NCBI GenBank assembly: GCA_902779575.1
Contig: CACZBW010000001.1
Location: forward strand, 1-64,000
From: an uncultured Lachnospiraceae bacterium
Lineage (GTDB): Bacteria > Bacillota > Clostridia > Lachnospirales > Lachnospiraceae
Direction: 5' to 3'
DNA length: 64,000 nt
Shown here: piece by piece, positions 62,928 through 64,000 of the stretch
Numbering within the stretch: the stretch's first letter is position 1
How the letters are laid out: the number at the start of each line of letters is the position of its first letter
Position numbers and translations under genes: made by a program
The notes under the pieces: model-generated
What the model was told of the DNA's origin: nothing
Seen by the model: the letters and a program-made list of their open reading frames with translations, nothing else
Database searches by the model: none

Positions 62928-63875
62928 ATGGCCGAGGAAAAGAAGGGTTTTTTCAGGCGACTGGTTGCAGGGCTTACCAAAACCAGGGACAGCATTGTAT
63001 CCGGATTTGATTCCATTTTCTCCGGATACTCCAGCATCGATGATGATTTTTATGATGAGATTGAAGAGATCCTGGTGATGGGAGATATCGGCATCACTGC
63101 GACCACGTCCATCATTGACAACCTGAAAGAAAAAGTGAAGGAGCAGCATATCCGCAAGCCTTCCGAGTGCAAGGAACTTCTGATCCAGAGCATTAAGGAC
63201 CAGATGGATGTCGGCGATACGGACTACGAATTTGAGAACCGCAGGAGTGTGGTTCTGGTCGTGGGCGTTAACGGGGTCGGCAAGACAACCAGTATTGGAA
63301 AACTGGCGGGAATGCTCAGGGATGAAGGGAAACGCGTGATTCTGGCGGCGGCGGACACCTTCCGCGCGGCGGCAGGCGAGCAGCTGACAGAATGGGCGGA
63401 CAGAGCCGGCGTCGAAATCATCGGCGGCCAGGAGGGGTCCGACCCCGCGTCCGTCGTCTATGACGCGATCAACGCGGCAAAAGCCCGCAGCGCCGATATT
63501 CTTCTGATCGATACCGCCGGCCGCCTTCATAATAAGAAGAATCTGATGAATGAGCTGGGCAAGATCAACCGGATCATTGACAGAGAATATCCGGAAGCTT
63601 ACCGGGAAACCCTGGTGGTTCTCGACGGTACAACCGGTCAGAATGCGCTGGCCCAGGCAAGGGAATTTGAGGAGGTAACAAATGTAACCGGAATCATCCT
63701 GACCAAGCTGGACGGGACCGCAAAGGGCGGCATCGCGGTCGCGATCCATTCCGAACTCGGGATCCCGGTCAAGTATATCGGCGTCGGGGAGAAGATTGAC
63801 GATTTGCAGAAGTTCAATGCGGATGAGTTTGTCAACGCGCTGTTTGACGTAAAAACAGAGGGAAAAGATGAGTGA
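62928..63875 (+). CDS. ftsY: signal recognition particle receptor FtsY
   Basis: SRP receptor GTPase that guides membrane-protein synthesis to the membrane. 315 residues with a short N-terminal acidic part. The G1 loop is GVNGVGKTT (113-121), G3 DTAGRLHNKKN and G4 TKLDGTAKGG. AAGGAGG lies 5 bases before the ATG. It overlaps the next gene by 8 bases. Confidence 0.96.
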   Translation: MAEEKKGFFRRLVAGLTKTRDSIVSGFDSIFSGYSSIDDDFYDEIEEILVMGDIGITATTSIIDNLKEKVKEQHIRKPSECKELLIQSIKDQMDVGDTDYEFENRRSVVLVVGVNGVGKTTSIGKLAGMLRDEGKRVILAAADTFRAAAGEQLTEWADRAGVEIIGGQEGSDPASVVYDAINAAKARSADILLIDTAGRLHNKKNLMNELGKINRIIDREYPEAYRETLVVLDGTTGQNALAQAREFEEVTNVTGIILTKLDGTAKGGIAVAIHSELGIPVKYIGVGEKIDDLQKFNADEFVNALFDVKTEGKDE

Positions 63876-64000
63876 GATGCTGACCATGGAAGCCTTTGAG
63901 CAGGCTTCGGAAATCGTAAAAGAGGTGACGGCGGATACTTCGCTGGTCTATAGTGAGTATTTCAGCCAGCAGACCGGAAACAGGGTTTACCTGAAGCCGG
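63868..64000 (+). CDS. threonine ammonia-lyase, N-terminal part (3' end outside window)
   Basis: The 44 visible residues MSEMLTMEAFEQ then ASEIVKEVTADTSLVYSEYF and NRVYLKP match the N-terminus of PLP-dependent threonine ammonia-lyases, which deaminate threonine to 2-oxobutyrate. The ATG overlaps the ftsY stop (ATGAGTGA). The PLP lysine lies beyond the window. Confidence 0.75.
   Translation, partial: MSEMLTMEAFEQASEIVKEVTADTSLVYSEYFSQQTGNRVYLKP

Noticed and set aside
1-64000. CRISPR arrays, rRNA and tRNA genes
   Set aside because: No regularly spaced direct repeats or tRNA-like cloverleaf sequences were seen on either strand.

Overview
The window looks like the chromosome of a gut-type anaerobe of the Clostridia, most likely the family Lachnospiraceae. 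Supporting signs are the conserved block yceD-rpmF-plsX-acpP-rnc-smc-ftsY next to pta-ackA and tmcAL, the UPF0237/UPF0210 pair, strong AGGAGG ribosome sites, near-consensus sigma-A promoters with 16-17 base spacers, and roughly balanced base composition. Taxonomy is inferred from gene content; no rRNA, tRNA or CRISPR array was seen.

Layout. 1-1455: the end of an integrative element, with the C-terminal part of a large serine recombinase, followed directly by a very large LPXTG surface adhesin (to 6366) that lacks a signal peptide and seems cut at its 5' end by the element. 6.4-11.8 kb: a CstA-type transporter, an unknown two-pass membrane protein, a YoeB/YefM-type toxin-antitoxin pair with a clear operator, and a TAXI solute receptor plus DUF1850 protein with no TRAP permease. 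11.8-16.1 kb: an ABC exporter, a MATE pump, a MaoC-like hot-dog protein and a small Cys-containing protein that may be Nif11-like. 16.2-22.9 kb: a ROK regulator, a ribose/polyol-type ABC importer and a zinc polyol dehydrogenase, probably one catabolic locus. 23-30.2 kb: two less-known proteins, truA, 5-formyl-THF cyclo-ligase, an aldose-epimerase-like protein, a class-A-beta-lactamase-like hydrolase and a metallophosphoesterase. 30.3-38.6 kb: a fructan/sucrose locus (LacI regulator, YesL and partner on the minus strand; LplB/LplC-type permeases, binding protein and GH32 enzyme on the plus strand) around a divergent control region with two inverted repeats. 38.7-47.5 kb: mgtE, a zf-HC2 membrane protein with a Glu/Thr tail, polA, coaE, a WalJ-type hydrolase, and the ACT (UPF0237) and UPF0210 proteins. 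47.5-51.3 kb: a polar amino-acid ABC importer, then a transglutaminase-like lipoprotein whose ribosome site lies in a roughly 30-bp hairpin. 51.4-64 kb: tmcAL, a possible structured RNA, pta-ackA, a repeat-rich gap, and the lipid/ribosome/segregation/secretion housekeeping block ending in a partial threonine ammonia-lyase.

The most notable signals outside ordinary genes are the RBS-sequestering hairpin at 50254-50322, the divergent operator region at 33099-33182, a long hairpin directly upstream of rnc (58437-58491), a promoter-terminator unit without a convincing ORF at 52946-53222, the repeat cluster at 55750-55960, and the element/adhesin junction near 1300-1456.
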